A DNA stretch of 64,000 nt from Thermomonas haemolytica (lineage in GTDB: Bacteria > Pseudomonadota > Gammaproteobacteria > Xanthomonadales > Xanthomonadaceae), in contig NZ_SMAP01000007.1 in assembly GCF_004346265.1 (NCBI RefSeq), positions 1 through 64,000 of the forward strand, read 5' to 3'. A program made the position numbers and the translations under genes. Positions within the stretch are counted from its first letter, which is position 1. Each line of letters starts with the position of its first letter. Below are positions 19,306 through 27,495 of this stretch, one piece after another. The notes below the pieces were generated by a model that saw only the letters and a program-made list of their open reading frames with translations, was not told the DNA's origin and searched no databases.

Positions 19306-19728
19306 TCAGAAGTGACGGATGCTCGCGCTCAGCGGGCCGACCGGCACGTCCTTCTCGTTGTTGAGGACGGCGGCACCGATGGCGGCGACGCCGGCGATGA
19401 TGGCGGCATTGGCACCCGACGCCATGCCGTCATTGGTCCAGCCCGCCACCTTGCAGTCGCCCGGCACGGTGTACACGCCTGGCTGCTTCAGCTCCATCTT
19501 GCAGCCGTTCTTGTACACCAGCGTGGCCGCGGAGCCGGCGTTGACCATCACCTTCTCGCCCACCACGACCGGCTGGCCGCTGCTGGCATTCATGTAGTCC
19601 CCGCCGGTGCTGGTCATGGCCGAACCGGCATTGATCTGGATGACGATGCCGTCGTTTTGCTGCTGCGCAAAGACCGGGGCGGCGAACGCGACAGAAGCGG
19701 CGACGAGGGCGGCGGCGAACTTGGTCAT
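19306..19728 (-). CDS. Small secreted protein of the polysaccharide locus, unknown function
   Basis: 140 residues from the ATG at 19728 (AAGGA eight bases upstream). A clear Sec signal peptide, MTKFAAALVAASVAFAAPVF, has a probable cut after AQA/QQ. The mature part contains GQPVVVGEKVMVNAGSAATL followed by YKNGCKMEL and PGVYTVPGDC, a pattern that loosely recalls FecR-like beta domains. Its two Cys residues are placed to form a disulfide. A Gly/Ala-rich hydrophobic segment (ANAAIIAGVAAIGAAVL) near the C-terminus could anchor it in a membrane. I do not recognise the family. Confidence 0.75.
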   Translation of the reverse strand: MTKFAAALVAASVAFAAPVFAQQQNDGIVIQINAGSAMTSTGGDYMNASSGQPVVVGEKVMVNAGSAATLVYKNGCKMELKQPGVYTVPGDCKVAGWTNDGMASGANAAIIAGVAAIGAAVLNNEKDVPVGPLSASIRHF

Positions 19729-19828
19729 GGCAATCATCCTTGGTTTGGGGGTGTACCTGCAGGCAGAGGCTAGCAGCACCGGCATTTCAACGCAAGCGGC
19801 AAGCCGATGTTTTTCCCCTGACTTATGT

Positions 19829-21109
19829 TCAGGTTTGTGGCAGAAGCGTGAATCCGGTCACCCACAGTTCGCCCGACACCCGCTGCGCGGCGCCAGCGGG
19901 AACCGGATTCACCAGGCGCAGCCATTGTCCCGGGCAATTCGTCGCCGGCACAGTGAAGTCCATCTGGAACCGGGTCCAGCCCATGTTGCCCTGGAGCGGG
20001 TCGCTGCGCCCCAGGACCATGCCCGACCCGGCGCACACCACCTGCCACTGCAGGCCCATTTCGCTGCGCAGGGCCGTGGCCCGTGCACGGAAGCCGAGTC
20101 GATAGGCCCCCGGCCCGAGCAGCAGCGGTTGGCTGAGGCCGGCCTCCGGCACCCGCCGGTCGAGGAAGTTCAGATAGGCCGCCTGCCCGCGGATGCCGGC
20201 ATCCGGGACGAAATCCAGCAGCACGCCCGGCACCCGCTTCACGCGCCAGTCGAAGCCGGCATTCGTAGGCGTCTGGCGGAAGTCGCCGTTGTAAAGCAAC
20301 GGCAACCGGCCATCCGGCTTCGGCGCGCTGCTGGCCCAGCGCGCATAGGCCTCGCCCCAGCGGCCCTGCGCCATCAGGCTGTCCAGCCAGCGGTCGTATT
20401 CGTCCTGGCTCAGCCCACCCTGCGCCTGCAGGGCCTGCATGATGCGGCCGGCGGCTTCAGGATTGCCGCGCGTGGGGTGGCGCAATGCGGCCAGGGTGCC
20501 CTCCCGCCACGGCGGGTTTCCGGCCAGCATGTGGGCCAGCGCGTCCGCGAACGCCGGCTCCTGCGCCATCTGCACGAGGACCGGGTTGATGGCGGTGGCA
20601 CGGCTCGGCGACATCCGCAGCAGGCTGTCGATCTGCGCCAGGGCTGCGGCGTATTGCCCCTGCTGCAGGTAGTGCTGGGCCAGCCAGGCACGGCTGGGCA
20701 AGTCGCGCGGGGCGCGCTTGGCGGCGATCTGGTAGAGGCGCAGCGCCTGCGCCGGGTCACCTCGGCGCTCGGCCACCTGGGCCAGGATCCGGAACGCCTG
20801 CCCGCGCAACGGGGAATTGGCGAGCACCCGGCGCGCGCTGTCCTGTGCGGCCTGCAGATCGCCTGCGGCCAGCTGGCGCTCGGCCTGCGCCAACAGGGCC
20901 GCGGAAAACCCCGGCCGCCATTGCAGGGCCAGCGCTGGATCAGCGTCCGCGACGGCCTGCTCGGCACGCAGCTGGCCGTAGATCCGCCAGCCGGCCCAGA
21001 GAGCCAGGACCACGAGCACCGGCAGCAAGGCCTTGCGCCACGCCGGGCCCGCTGCGGTGGCACGCATCGGAAGCATCACTGGATTCGTACTCTTCGCGGT
21101 TGAACTCAT
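19829..21109 (-). CDS. Membrane-anchored TPR protein with C-terminal beta-sandwich-like domain
   Basis: 426 residues from an ATG that overlaps the upstream stop (ATGA). One membrane helix at about 25-45 (KALLPVLVVLALWAGW) would place the rest in the periplasm. Residues of about 65-200 are Ala/Leu-rich TPR-like helical repeats (for example RGDPAQALRLYQIAAKRAP and QGQYAAALAQIDSLLRMSP). From about 270 a different region starts with LLYNGDFRQ and continues with alternating strands and conserved Trp and Cys. It reads like a galactose-binding or carbohydrate-binding beta sandwich. Function is unassigned; scaffold for polysaccharide assembly is an inference from context. Confidence 0.8.
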   Translation of the reverse strand: MSSTAKSTNPVMLPMRATAAGPAWRKALLPVLVVLALWAGWRIYGQLRAEQAVADADPALALQWRPGFSAALLAQAERQLAAGDLQAAQDSARRVLANSPLRGQAFRILAQVAERRGDPAQALRLYQIAAKRAPRDLPSRAWLAQHYLQQGQYAAALAQIDSLLRMSPSRATAINPVLVQMAQEPAFADALAHMLAGNPPWREGTLAALRHPTRGNPEAAGRIMQALQAQGGLSQDEYDRWLDSLMAQGRWGEAYARWASSAPKPDGRLPLLYNGDFRQTPTNAGFDWRVKRVPGVLLDFVPDAGIRGQAAYLNFLDRRVPEAGLSQPLLLGPGAYRLGFRARATALRSEMGLQWQVVCAGSGMVLGRSDPLQGNMGWTRFQMDFTVPATNCPGQWLRLVNPVPAGAAQRVSGELWVTGFTLLPQT

Positions 21110-22548
21110 GGCGCTCCTTCCAGACGGATGCCGGTCACCAGCCAATAGCCGTCCCGCCAGTGCAGGCGCGCCAACAGCTGGCCGGCGGCGGGCGAAGCCC
21201 CGGCGACCGCAAAGGCGGAGCCCAGCTCCGCGCTGTCGTTACCGATCTGCCATTGCGCCTGCAACAAGCGCACGCGCCCGCCCGCGTGCAGGCGACGACG
21301 CAGTTGCTCGGCCTCGTCCTCGACCCGCGGGCTGTTCCAGATCGGAGGCGAGGCCCGCCCCGGCGACTGCATGAAGCGCAGCAGCATCTCGCCGGCCTGG
21401 CGCGCCGCCTGGAGGCGGGCGAAATCAGGCGCGCCGCCATCACTGGCCGCCGGTGCCGGCATCGGGGACTGTGCGACGGCCGGGGCAGCGGCGGCAACCG
21501 GCACCGGTTGCAGCGGCTGTCCGGCATTCGCCACGACCGGCGGAGGCGATGATGGCGGGGCCGCGACAGAAGCCGACGCCGCAGGCCGGGCCGCCGCAGT
21601 GTCGCGCACGCCGGGGGATGCAGTCTCCGGCGCACGCGCGACGGCCATGTCAGCCCTGGATCGGCCTGGCCTGGACGTGGCGGGGCTGGAGCCGCCAGCC
21701 ACGACTGCCGGCGCGGGCCGCGCGGGACGTCGCTCGGCCGCCACCCTCGCCTCGCGGCGCGGTGCGGGGCGGGCCGCCGGCTGCAGCCGTTTGTCCGCTG
21801 TCCTGCCATCCGCCCCACGCGACTCACCGCGCGCCGGCCTGCGCGGCACGCTCAGCGCCAGTTCCGCATCGTCAGGACTGCCCGCGGCCTGCGCCAGCGT
21901 GCCCGGGGCTGGCTCCTCCCAAGGCTCCGGGCTGCGCGCCATGTCGCGCAGTGCCAGCAGCGCCAGCACCACGCACAGCGCCAGCAAAGCCAGGATCGGA
22001 AGCCGCCGGCGCCAGCGCACCTCGGCCGCGACCGGCTCGGGCAGCGGCCGCCACCCCGGCACCAACGCCGGACGGCTGCCGCTGTCGAATACCTCCGATG
22101 GGCGCGCATTGCGCAGCGCCTCGTCGTAATCGCGCCGGCGCTCCGGGCTGCGCAGGCGGTTCCAGGCGGCGTTCACCCGCGCGGCGAAGGCGGCATCCTC
22201 CTCGCTGTGCGGGCGGTCCGGGTGCAGCCAGGACTGCAGCAGGCGATGGTGGGCCTTGATCCGCTCGAACGGCGCATCCGCAGCCACCCCGAGCATGCGG
22301 TAGGCGTCGGCCTGCGGGAAGAACAGCACTTCGCGCACGTAGAACTGCGCCGCCTCGCGCAGGCGGGATTCGCTCTCCCCGAACGTCGCCATCGCCTGGG
22401 CCAAAGTTTCGGGCGCCGCGCCGGCGGCGATCGCCAGCAACGGCTCCATCCCGTCCGGTAGCGGCTTCTGCCGCAGCAGGTGCCGCTCCCCCGGCGCCTG
22501 CAGCAGCGCCAGTGCCCATTCCAGCGCGCTCCCCTTCGCGCTGTCCAC
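21106..22548 (-). CDS. J-domain-containing single-pass membrane protein
   Basis: 480 residues starting at a GTG three bases after the wzc stop. Residues of about 81-150 form a J domain: YRMLGVAADAPFERIKAHHR with the essential HPD at 109-111. One membrane helix at about 183-200 (LPILALLALCVVLALLAL) is followed by a long Ala/Pro/Arg low-complexity linker (to about 370) and a compact C-terminal domain with several Trp. Topology would put the J domain in the cytoplasm, where it could recruit DnaK, and the tail in the periplasm. Position between wzc and the TPR gene, with four-base coupling, points to a role in polysaccharide export. Confidence 0.82.
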   Translation of the reverse strand: MDSAKGSALEWALALLQAPGERHLLRQKPLPDGMEPLLAIAAGAAPETLAQAMATFGESESRLREAAQFYVREVLFFPQADAYRMLGVAADAPFERIKAHHRLLQSWLHPDRPHSEEDAAFAARVNAAWNRLRSPERRRDYDEALRNARPSEVFDSGSRPALVPGWRPLPEPVAAEVRWRRRLPILALLALCVVLALLALRDMARSPEPWEEPAPGTLAQAAGSPDDAELALSVPRRPARGESRGADGRTADKRLQPAARPAPRREARVAAERRPARPAPAVVAGGSSPATSRPGRSRADMAVARAPETASPGVRDTAAARPAASASVAAPPSSPPPVVANAGQPLQPVPVAAAAPAVAQSPMPAPAASDGGAPDFARLQAARQAGEMLLRFMQSPGRASPPIWNSPRVEDEAEQLRRRLHAGGRVRLLQAQWQIGNDSAELGSAFAVAGASPAAGQLLARLHWRDGYWLVTGIRLEGAP

Positions 22549-22551
22549 CGG

Positions 22552-24858
22552 TCAGCCCTTGGTCAACCGCGGCTTGCCGCCATACGCGTAGTACGAATCG
22601 TAGCGGTAGCCGTAGCCATAGCCGTAGCCGGCGGTGCGGGCGTCGTACTTGGTCAGCAGCCCGCCAACCACGCGCGCACGCGCCGCCAGCAGGCGCTTCA
22701 GGGCCGACTGCGCCGCACTGATCTTGGCCTTGGCGCTGGGGATTACCATCAGAGTGCCATCGACCGCATTGCTCAGGATCGGCGCATCCGCCAGCCCCAG
22801 CACCGGCGGGCCGTCGAGGATCACGTGGTCGTAGCGCTCGCCGCCGACGGTCAGCAGCGAGATCAGCTTGGAGCCGGACAGCAGCTCGGCCGGATTCGGC
22901 GGCAGCGGCCCGGCCAGGATCACCTGCAGGTCTTTGTCTCCGGTCTCCTGCACCGCGTCGCTGAACGCACAGGCGCCGGCCAGCAGGTTGCTGAGGCCGA
23001 ACTCCGGGCGCAGCCCCAGGGTCTTGTGCAGCGAGGGATTGCGCAGGTCGGCATCCACCAGCAGCACCCGCTTGCCGAGCTGTGTCAGGTTGCGCGCCAG
23101 CGCCAGCGCGGTGGTGGACTTGCCCTCGCCCGGCCCGCTGCTGGTGACCAGCAGGGTCTTGGGCACGCCGTGGTCGGTGGCGAACTGCAGCGCAGTGCGC
23201 ACCGAGCGATAGGCTTCCGAGAACGCCGACTGCGGGTTGGCCGCGACCTCCGCGATGTTGTCCTTCGGGCCCAGCTTGGGGATGACCCCCAGCACCGGCA
23301 GCTTCAGCTTCTGCTCGATGTCCTCCGGGGTCTTCAGGGTGTCGTCGAGGAACTCCAGCAGGAACGCCAGCAACACGCCGAGCACGCCGCCCAGCAGAAG
23401 GCCGATCGCCAGGTTCAGGGTCAGGCTGGGCTTGAAGCGGCTGGTGGGCACTTCCGCGCGATCGATGATGGAGATGTTGTTGGCGCGCACGTCGCCGGCC
23501 ACGCCCACCTCCTTGTAGCGCTGCAACAGACCGTCATAAAGCTGGCGGTTGGTATCCACCTCACGCTTGAGGATGTTGTACTGGATGCTGCGCCCATCCA
23601 CGTCCAGCGCCTGCGTGCGCAGCGCCGCGATCTGGCCGGTGAGCATCTGTTCCTGGCGCACGGCGGCGTCGTACTCGGCCTTGACCGAGGCGCGGATCCC
23701 GCCCAGCTCCGTGGCGATCTGGCGATCCAGCTCGTCGATCTGGCTCTTGAGCTGCAGCATCTCCGGATAGTCCGGCTTGAAGGTCTGCAGCTTCAGCTGG
23801 TACTGCGCCTGCAGCTGCCCTTTCTGCTGCTGCAGCGCCCGCACGTTGGAGTTGCTCAGCATGTCGGGCGGCATGGCGCCGCTGGATGCCTGCTGCCAGC
23901 GCGCCTGCGCGCGGATGCGCTGGTCCTGCGCGGTCGCCAGCGCAGCGTTGAGCTGGGTGAGGTTCTGCGCCGCCAGCGACTGCCCCTGCTCGCCGGTGTT
24001 GACCAGGCTCTCCTTCTGCGCGAACTCGACCAGCTTGCGCTCGGAGTCCTCCAGCTTGGCCTTGGTCAGCCGCAGCTGATCCTCGAGGTAGGTCTTGGCG
24101 TAGGAAGATGCGCCGAAGCGGCGCTCCAGCCCGGCCGCGATATAGCCCTCGGCGATGGCATTGGCCGCGCGCGCGGCGAACTCAGGGGAAGTGCTGTCGA
24201 AGTTGATGCGCACCAGCCGTGAGTTGCGAATCGGTTCCACGCTCAAGCTGTCAGCGATGAATTTGACTGCTTCCTGGAAGTCAGTCCGCGAAGAAGCCGA
24301 TGCATTGCCCGGCTCTCCCGTTGCGCCTTGTTTCTTGCGCTTGGGCTTGAGCAGATCCAACATCCGCCCCAGCCAGCCCTCGTCGGCAAGGCGCTCCAGT
24401 TCCTTGGGATCCAAGTTCAATTCATTCGCAACGCGCTCGGCCAGGGAGCGGCTCTTGATCAGTTCGTATTGCGTCTGCAGGAATGTCGGATCCAGGCCTC
24501 GCTCATCTCCTGGCTGCAAACCATCGACCTGGATGACCCGCACTCCTTCCTTGTCGAGCTGGAGGACCGTGGTAGCCCTGTAAACAGGAGTGGCGAGCAG
24601 GGTCACCAGCAGCGCCAGCGCCACCACCGCGGCGAGCACGCCGATGATCAGGCGCCGCCGCTTGACCAGGACGTGCCAGTACGCCAGCAGGTCGATTTCG
24701 TCGTCATCCCGCCGCTGTTCGTCCTGCAGCTCCAGGCTGAGCATCCCGCCAGGCGCGCGCGGATGCGCCAGCGCGCCTGCAGGCTGCCGCGGGTCATGCC
24801 GGGCCGGGAGGTGGCTGTCATCACCAGTAGGCCCGGCGGGCAATCGATCGTCAGTCAT
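22552..24858 (-). CDS. wzc: Polysaccharide co-polymerase with tyrosine autokinase domain (Wzc/ExoP type)
   Basis: 768 residues. An unusually long polar N-terminus precedes a Wzz domain whose first helix is at about 70-89. A long coiled-coil periplasmic region and a second helix (LNLAIGLLLGGVLGVLLAFL) follow. The C-terminal BY-kinase carries Walker A SSGPGEGKSTTALA, Walker A' VLLVDADLRNPSLH and Walker B HVILDGPPVLG. The tail GYGYGYGYRYDSYYAYGG is a Tyr cluster for autophosphorylation, which in studied homologues controls oligomer state and chain length. It is 19 bases after wza. No phosphatase gene sits beside it. Confidence 0.95.
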   Translation of the reverse strand: MTDDRLPAGPTGDDSHLPARHDPRQPAGALAHPRAPGGMLSLELQDEQRRDDDEIDLLAYWHVLVKRRRLIIGVLAAVVALALLVTLLATPVYRATTVLQLDKEGVRVIQVDGLQPGDERGLDPTFLQTQYELIKSRSLAERVANELNLDPKELERLADEGWLGRMLDLLKPKRKKQGATGEPGNASASSRTDFQEAVKFIADSLSVEPIRNSRLVRINFDSTSPEFAARAANAIAEGYIAAGLERRFGASSYAKTYLEDQLRLTKAKLEDSERKLVEFAQKESLVNTGEQGQSLAAQNLTQLNAALATAQDQRIRAQARWQQASSGAMPPDMLSNSNVRALQQQKGQLQAQYQLKLQTFKPDYPEMLQLKSQIDELDRQIATELGGIRASVKAEYDAAVRQEQMLTGQIAALRTQALDVDGRSIQYNILKREVDTNRQLYDGLLQRYKEVGVAGDVRANNISIIDRAEVPTSRFKPSLTLNLAIGLLLGGVLGVLLAFLLEFLDDTLKTPEDIEQKLKLPVLGVIPKLGPKDNIAEVAANPQSAFSEAYRSVRTALQFATDHGVPKTLLVTSSGPGEGKSTTALALARNLTQLGKRVLLVDADLRNPSLHKTLGLRPEFGLSNLLAGACAFSDAVQETGDKDLQVILAGPLPPNPAELLSGSKLISLLTVGGERYDHVILDGPPVLGLADAPILSNAVDGTLMVIPSAKAKISAAQSALKRLLAARARVVGGLLTKYDARTAGYGYGYGYRYDSYYAYGGKPRLTKG

Positions 24859-24877
24859 CGACTATCGTCCTTGATGA

Positions 24878-25600
24878 TCAGGGGAAGAACCAGCGGAACG
24901 CACCGATCGCCGGGGCGGTCTCGATGAAGTGGCGGAACGCGGACTTGCTGCCGGACTGTTCGACCACCACGATGTCGTCACCGTACACCTGCGGGTCTTC
25001 GACGATCCCGCGGCGCACCTGGCGCAGGTCGAACACCGCCGCCATCCGCTTGCCGTTGACCTGGCGCATCAGCACGATGCCGCCGAGGTCGGCCACCTTG
25101 TTATCCAGGCCGCCGGCCAGCGCGATCGCCTGCAGCAGCGTGGTCTTGCCCGTGATCGGATAGATCCCCGGCTTGCTGACCGCGCCCTCCAGGGTGATGC
25201 GCTGGCTGGTGTATTCCTTGATGAACACAGTGACCTGCGGGTTCTGCAGGTAGCCATCGGCGTAGCGCCTGGCAAGTTCGGCCTCCAGTTCGGGCACGGT
25301 CTTGCCGCCGGCCACCACCATGCCGATCAACGGCAGCGAGATCTGCCCGTTGGAGTTCACCCGCACTTCCTTGTCCAGGTCCTGCACCCCGAACACGCTG
25401 ATGTCCAGCAGGTCCTGGGCGCCGATGCGGTAGTCGGTCGCCCCTTCGTAGGCACCGGAAGCCGTGGTGGTATCGGGCGGCGGCAGCGCGTTGCCGGCGA
25501 CCGCATTGGCCTGCTCGCGTCGCGCGCCGCCATCGCTTGCGCATGCGGCCAGGCCCAGCGCCAGCATCAAGACCAACAAGAAACGCAACCCGTTGCGCAT
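24878..25600 (-). CDS. wza: Outer-membrane polysaccharide export lipoprotein (Wza/GumB family)
   Basis: About 240 residues from the ATG at 25600 (GAGAGGA upstream). A lipoprotein signal ends in the lipobox LAAC, so the Cys at about residue 20 would be acylated. A polysaccharide-export domain (YRIGAQDLLDISVFGVQDL) and an SLBB domain (ITLEGAVSKPGIYPI, LLQAIALAGGLDNKVADLGG) follow. It is much shorter than E. coli Wza (about 380) and close to GumB of Xanthomonas. First gene of the locus. The frame open to 25777 is upstream non-coding sequence. Confidence 0.93.
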   Translation of the reverse strand: MRNGLRFLLVLMLALGLAACASDGGARREQANAVAGNALPPPDTTTASGAYEGATDYRIGAQDLLDISVFGVQDLDKEVRVNSNGQISLPLIGMVVAGGKTVPELEAELARRYADGYLQNPQVTVFIKEYTSQRITLEGAVSKPGIYPITGKTTLLQAIALAGGLDNKVADLGGIVLMRQVNGKRMAAVFDLRQVRRGIVEDPQVYGDDIVVVEQSGSKSAFRHFIETAPAIGAFRWFFP

Positions 25601-25627
25601 GCGGAATCCTCTCCCGGGGGACTTGGC

Positions 25628-25655
25628 ATTATGCGGGCCGTGCCAGCATGCGCAA
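25628..25655 (-). promoter_or_regulatory. Candidate sigma-70 promoter of the polysaccharide locus
   Basis: On the minus strand TTGCGC (25655-25650) and CATAAT (25633-25628) are separated by 16 bases, placing a start near 25621, about 20 bases before the wza ATG. The elements match four of six and five of six consensus bases. No obvious operator was recognised near it. Confidence 0.5.
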
Positions 25656-25736
25656 GCCGGATGCCGCGTGCCCAGCCGTTTCCGTGACCGCCTGCCCGCT
25701 GCCCGGCCGCCTTGCCGGCGCCCGGAAAAATCCCTG

Positions 25737-25764
25737 TTGCCTAATCCGGGCGTTGCTGTAGAAT
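25737..25764 (+). promoter_or_regulatory. Promoter of tRNA-Val
   Basis: TTGCCT (25737-25742) and TAGAAT (25759-25764) with a 16-base spacer lie just before the tRNA gene; transcription would begin about eight bases before its 5' end. It points away from the polysaccharide promoter. Confidence 0.6.
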
Positions 25765-25778
25765 GCGCGCCTCGCAAC

Positions 25779-25853
25779 GGGCGGTTAGCTCAGCGGTAGA
25801 GCATTGCCTTCACACGGCAAGGGTCGCAGGTTCGAACCCTGCACCGCCCACCA
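25779..25853 (+). tRNA. tRNA-Val (anticodon CAC)
   Basis: Full cloverleaf. The acceptor arms GGGCGGT and ACCGCCC pair, and the anticodon stem TTGCC/GGCAA encloses loop TTCACAC with anticodon CAC at 25811-25813. The T-arm has GCAGG-TTCGAAC-CCTGC. CCA is encoded at 25851-25853. It reads GUG codons. Confidence 0.97.
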
Positions 25854-25861
25854 GATTGCGG

Positions 25862-25888
25862 AAAACCCCCGGCCCTCCGGGGGTTTTT
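25862..25888 (+). terminator. Intrinsic terminator after tRNA-Val
   Basis: CCCCCGG (25866-25872), loop CCCT, CCGGGGG (25877-25883), then TTTTT. The AAAA run on the other side makes it potentially bidirectional, so it may also stop transcripts coming from the sigma/anti-sigma pair. Confidence 0.9.
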
Positions 25889-26013
25889 CATTGCGTTCTG
25901 GCCCACCATCGCAGCACCAGGACACCTTCACTGCGCCGCCATAACGGCGCTTGTCGAATGATGCGCTACGGCTGCCCCACGCAGGGCCCCGCCCCGACCC
26001 GCGACGCCGGCGA

Positions 26014-26247
26014 TCAGCGTTCGCCGCGATGAGTGTCCTGATCCGCCTCGCTCGTCGCGTCCGCGCGCTCGCCTGCCCCTTGCGCAAAGGCGCGCGAAGC
26101 CTGGCGCAACACATCGAGATGCCTGCCGAAGTTGCGGCAGCCGCTGCACAGCAGCAGGTGCGCGCGCAGGGAGATGGTCGCCGCCAGCGGCAGCGAATGC
26201 TCCTGGGCTTCGGACATCAGACGCGTGGCCTCCTGGCAGTTCAACAT
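26014..26247 (-). CDS. Small zinc-finger anti-sigma factor (zf-HC2 type)
   Basis: Soluble 77-residue protein that would bind and hold the sigma factor encoded just upstream. An N-terminal Cys (MLNCQEATRLMSEAQE) and an H-x3-C-x2-C cluster in RAHLLLCSGC make a putative zinc site of the ZAS type. No membrane helix is visible, unlike many anti-sigma factors, so the signal is probably sensed in the cytoplasm. The ATG at 26247 overlaps the end of the sigma gene by seven bases, so the two are coupled. The tail is hydrophilic and probably disordered. Confidence 0.82.
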   Translation of the reverse strand: MLNCQEATRLMSEAQEHSLPLAATISLRAHLLLCSGCRNFGRHLDVLRQASRAFAQGAGERADATSEADQDTHRGER

Positions 26248-26855
26248 GACGCCCCCCGGACGAACCAGTGGTTTTCCAGGCACTCGCGCAGACGCAGGCG
26301 CGCGCGGTGCAGGATGACATTGACATTGCTGACGCTCAGGCCCAGCGCGCCGCAGATTTCAGACGTTTCCAGCTCCACGAATTCGCGCATCATGAACACT
26401 TGCCCCTGCCGCCCCGGAAGATGGGCCAGGCAGGCCTCGAACACGCGCCAGAATTGCGCGTTTTCAAGCGCATGCTGGGGTTCGTCCCAACCCCGCGGCA
26501 GCTGGTCGCGCCGCCAGTGCCCGTTGCGCGCGAACAGCATCTCCAGCACCTGCGTATCCTCCTCTTCACCGGCCAGCTGGCTGGCTTCAACCAGACGGCT
26601 GCGCTGGCGTAGCGCATCCGCGATCTTGTTCTTGAGGATCGTGAACACCCAGGTCTTGAACGCCGCACGCCCGGCGAACTTCGCGGCATTGGCCATCGCG
26701 CCGATCAATGCCTCCTGCACCGCGTCTTCGGCCAGCTGCGCATCGCCCAACTGCAGGCTGGCAAAACGGACCATCTGCTGCCGTAGCGCAGACAGGAAGG
26801 CCGCATCGTGGAATACCCCTGCGGCCACGGCCGGGCCTTCCCCTTCCGCAACCAT
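26241..26855 (-). CDS. ECF-type sigma-70 family RNA polymerase sigma factor
   Basis: 204 residues from the ATG at 26855, with GGAGGAG six bases upstream; the frame open to 27038 is upstream sequence. Region 2 is visible in AEDAVQEALIGAMANAAKF and FKTWVFTILKNKIADALRQR. Region 4 follows in MREFVELETSEICGALGLSV and NVNVILHRARLRLRECL. The linker between them is long (about 50 residues, with RNGHWRRDQLPRGWDEPQ), which resembles one ECF subfamily that is paired with short zinc-finger anti-sigma proteins. Regulon not identifiable here. Confidence 0.88.
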   Translation of the reverse strand: MVAEGEGPAVAAGVFHDAAFLSALRQQMVRFASLQLGDAQLAEDAVQEALIGAMANAAKFAGRAAFKTWVFTILKNKIADALRQRSRLVEASQLAGEEEDTQVLEMLFARNGHWRRDQLPRGWDEPQHALENAQFWRVFEACLAHLPGRQGQVFMMREFVELETSEICGALGLSVSNVNVILHRARLRLRECLENHWFVRGASC

Positions 26856-27133
26856 GGCATCTCCTCCCTCCATCCAGCCCTCCTGTCGACCGCCTCGCGC
26901 ACCGCCGGATGGCCGGCCCTCGGATACGTCTCGCCGTTCCCCTGCAGGGAGCGTCCGGCACCTCGCCTGACGCGGCCCAGTATGCGCGCATGCCGGATGC
27001 TGGCGCGCGCTGCAGGCAGGCGCAACGGTCGCAACCATGCCGCTTCTCCCGAGGGACCCAGTCGCTTGGTCGCGCTGGGCGACGGTTTCTTACAGGAGGC
27101 CCCCGGCCGGCCTGCACAAACCGGGCACAAAAC

Positions 27134-27424
27134 TCACGAAGCCCTCGGCAACTCGCGCAAGGCCAGCTGCAGAGCCGCCTGCAGCGCACCCACGTAGGAA
27201 GCAGGCGCACGGCGTTCCCGCGCGTCCTGCACCGCGCCCTGCAGCCCCTTGACATAGGCCACCAGCAATTCGCGCGCGTTGAACTGCTCGCCGATCTCCT
27301 GCAGCGTGCGCGAGGCCGCATCGCGCACGTGCCAGTCCACATTGGCGCCGGTTTCCGCCTGGCGCGCGAGATCGATCACTTTCAGGACATGCGGCGTGAC
27401 CAGGCCGACGACGGTCGCTTTCAT
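27134..27424 (-). CDS. Hypothetical protein, helical
   Basis: 96 residues from the ATG at 27424 (a GTG at 27433 would add three). The sequence is almost entirely amphipathic helix: DLARQAETGANVDWHVRDAA and FNARELLVAYVKGLQGAVQD. There is no signal peptide or membrane segment, and I recognise no family. The frame has strong GC-rich codon bias, so it is probably real. It stands alone: 60 bases downstream is pyrC on the same strand, and the 278-base stretch upstream (26856-27133 lies on its other side) carries nothing that I can identify. Confidence 0.6.
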   Translation of the reverse strand: MKATVVGLVTPHVLKVIDLARQAETGANVDWHVRDAASRTLQEIGEQFNARELLVAYVKGLQGAVQDARERRAPASYVGALQAALQLALRELPRAS

Positions 27425-27495
27425 GGGACTCACCTGCGGGGGAACAGGAACGACGAAGATAGCGTAAGCGCAACGGCCTGCGGGCGGAAAACGGT

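Noticed and set aside
25933-25950. Hairpin GCGCCG-N6-CGGCGC downstream of the anti-sigma gene
   Set aside because: Six-pair stem without a T-run in a GC-rich region; too common to call a terminator.
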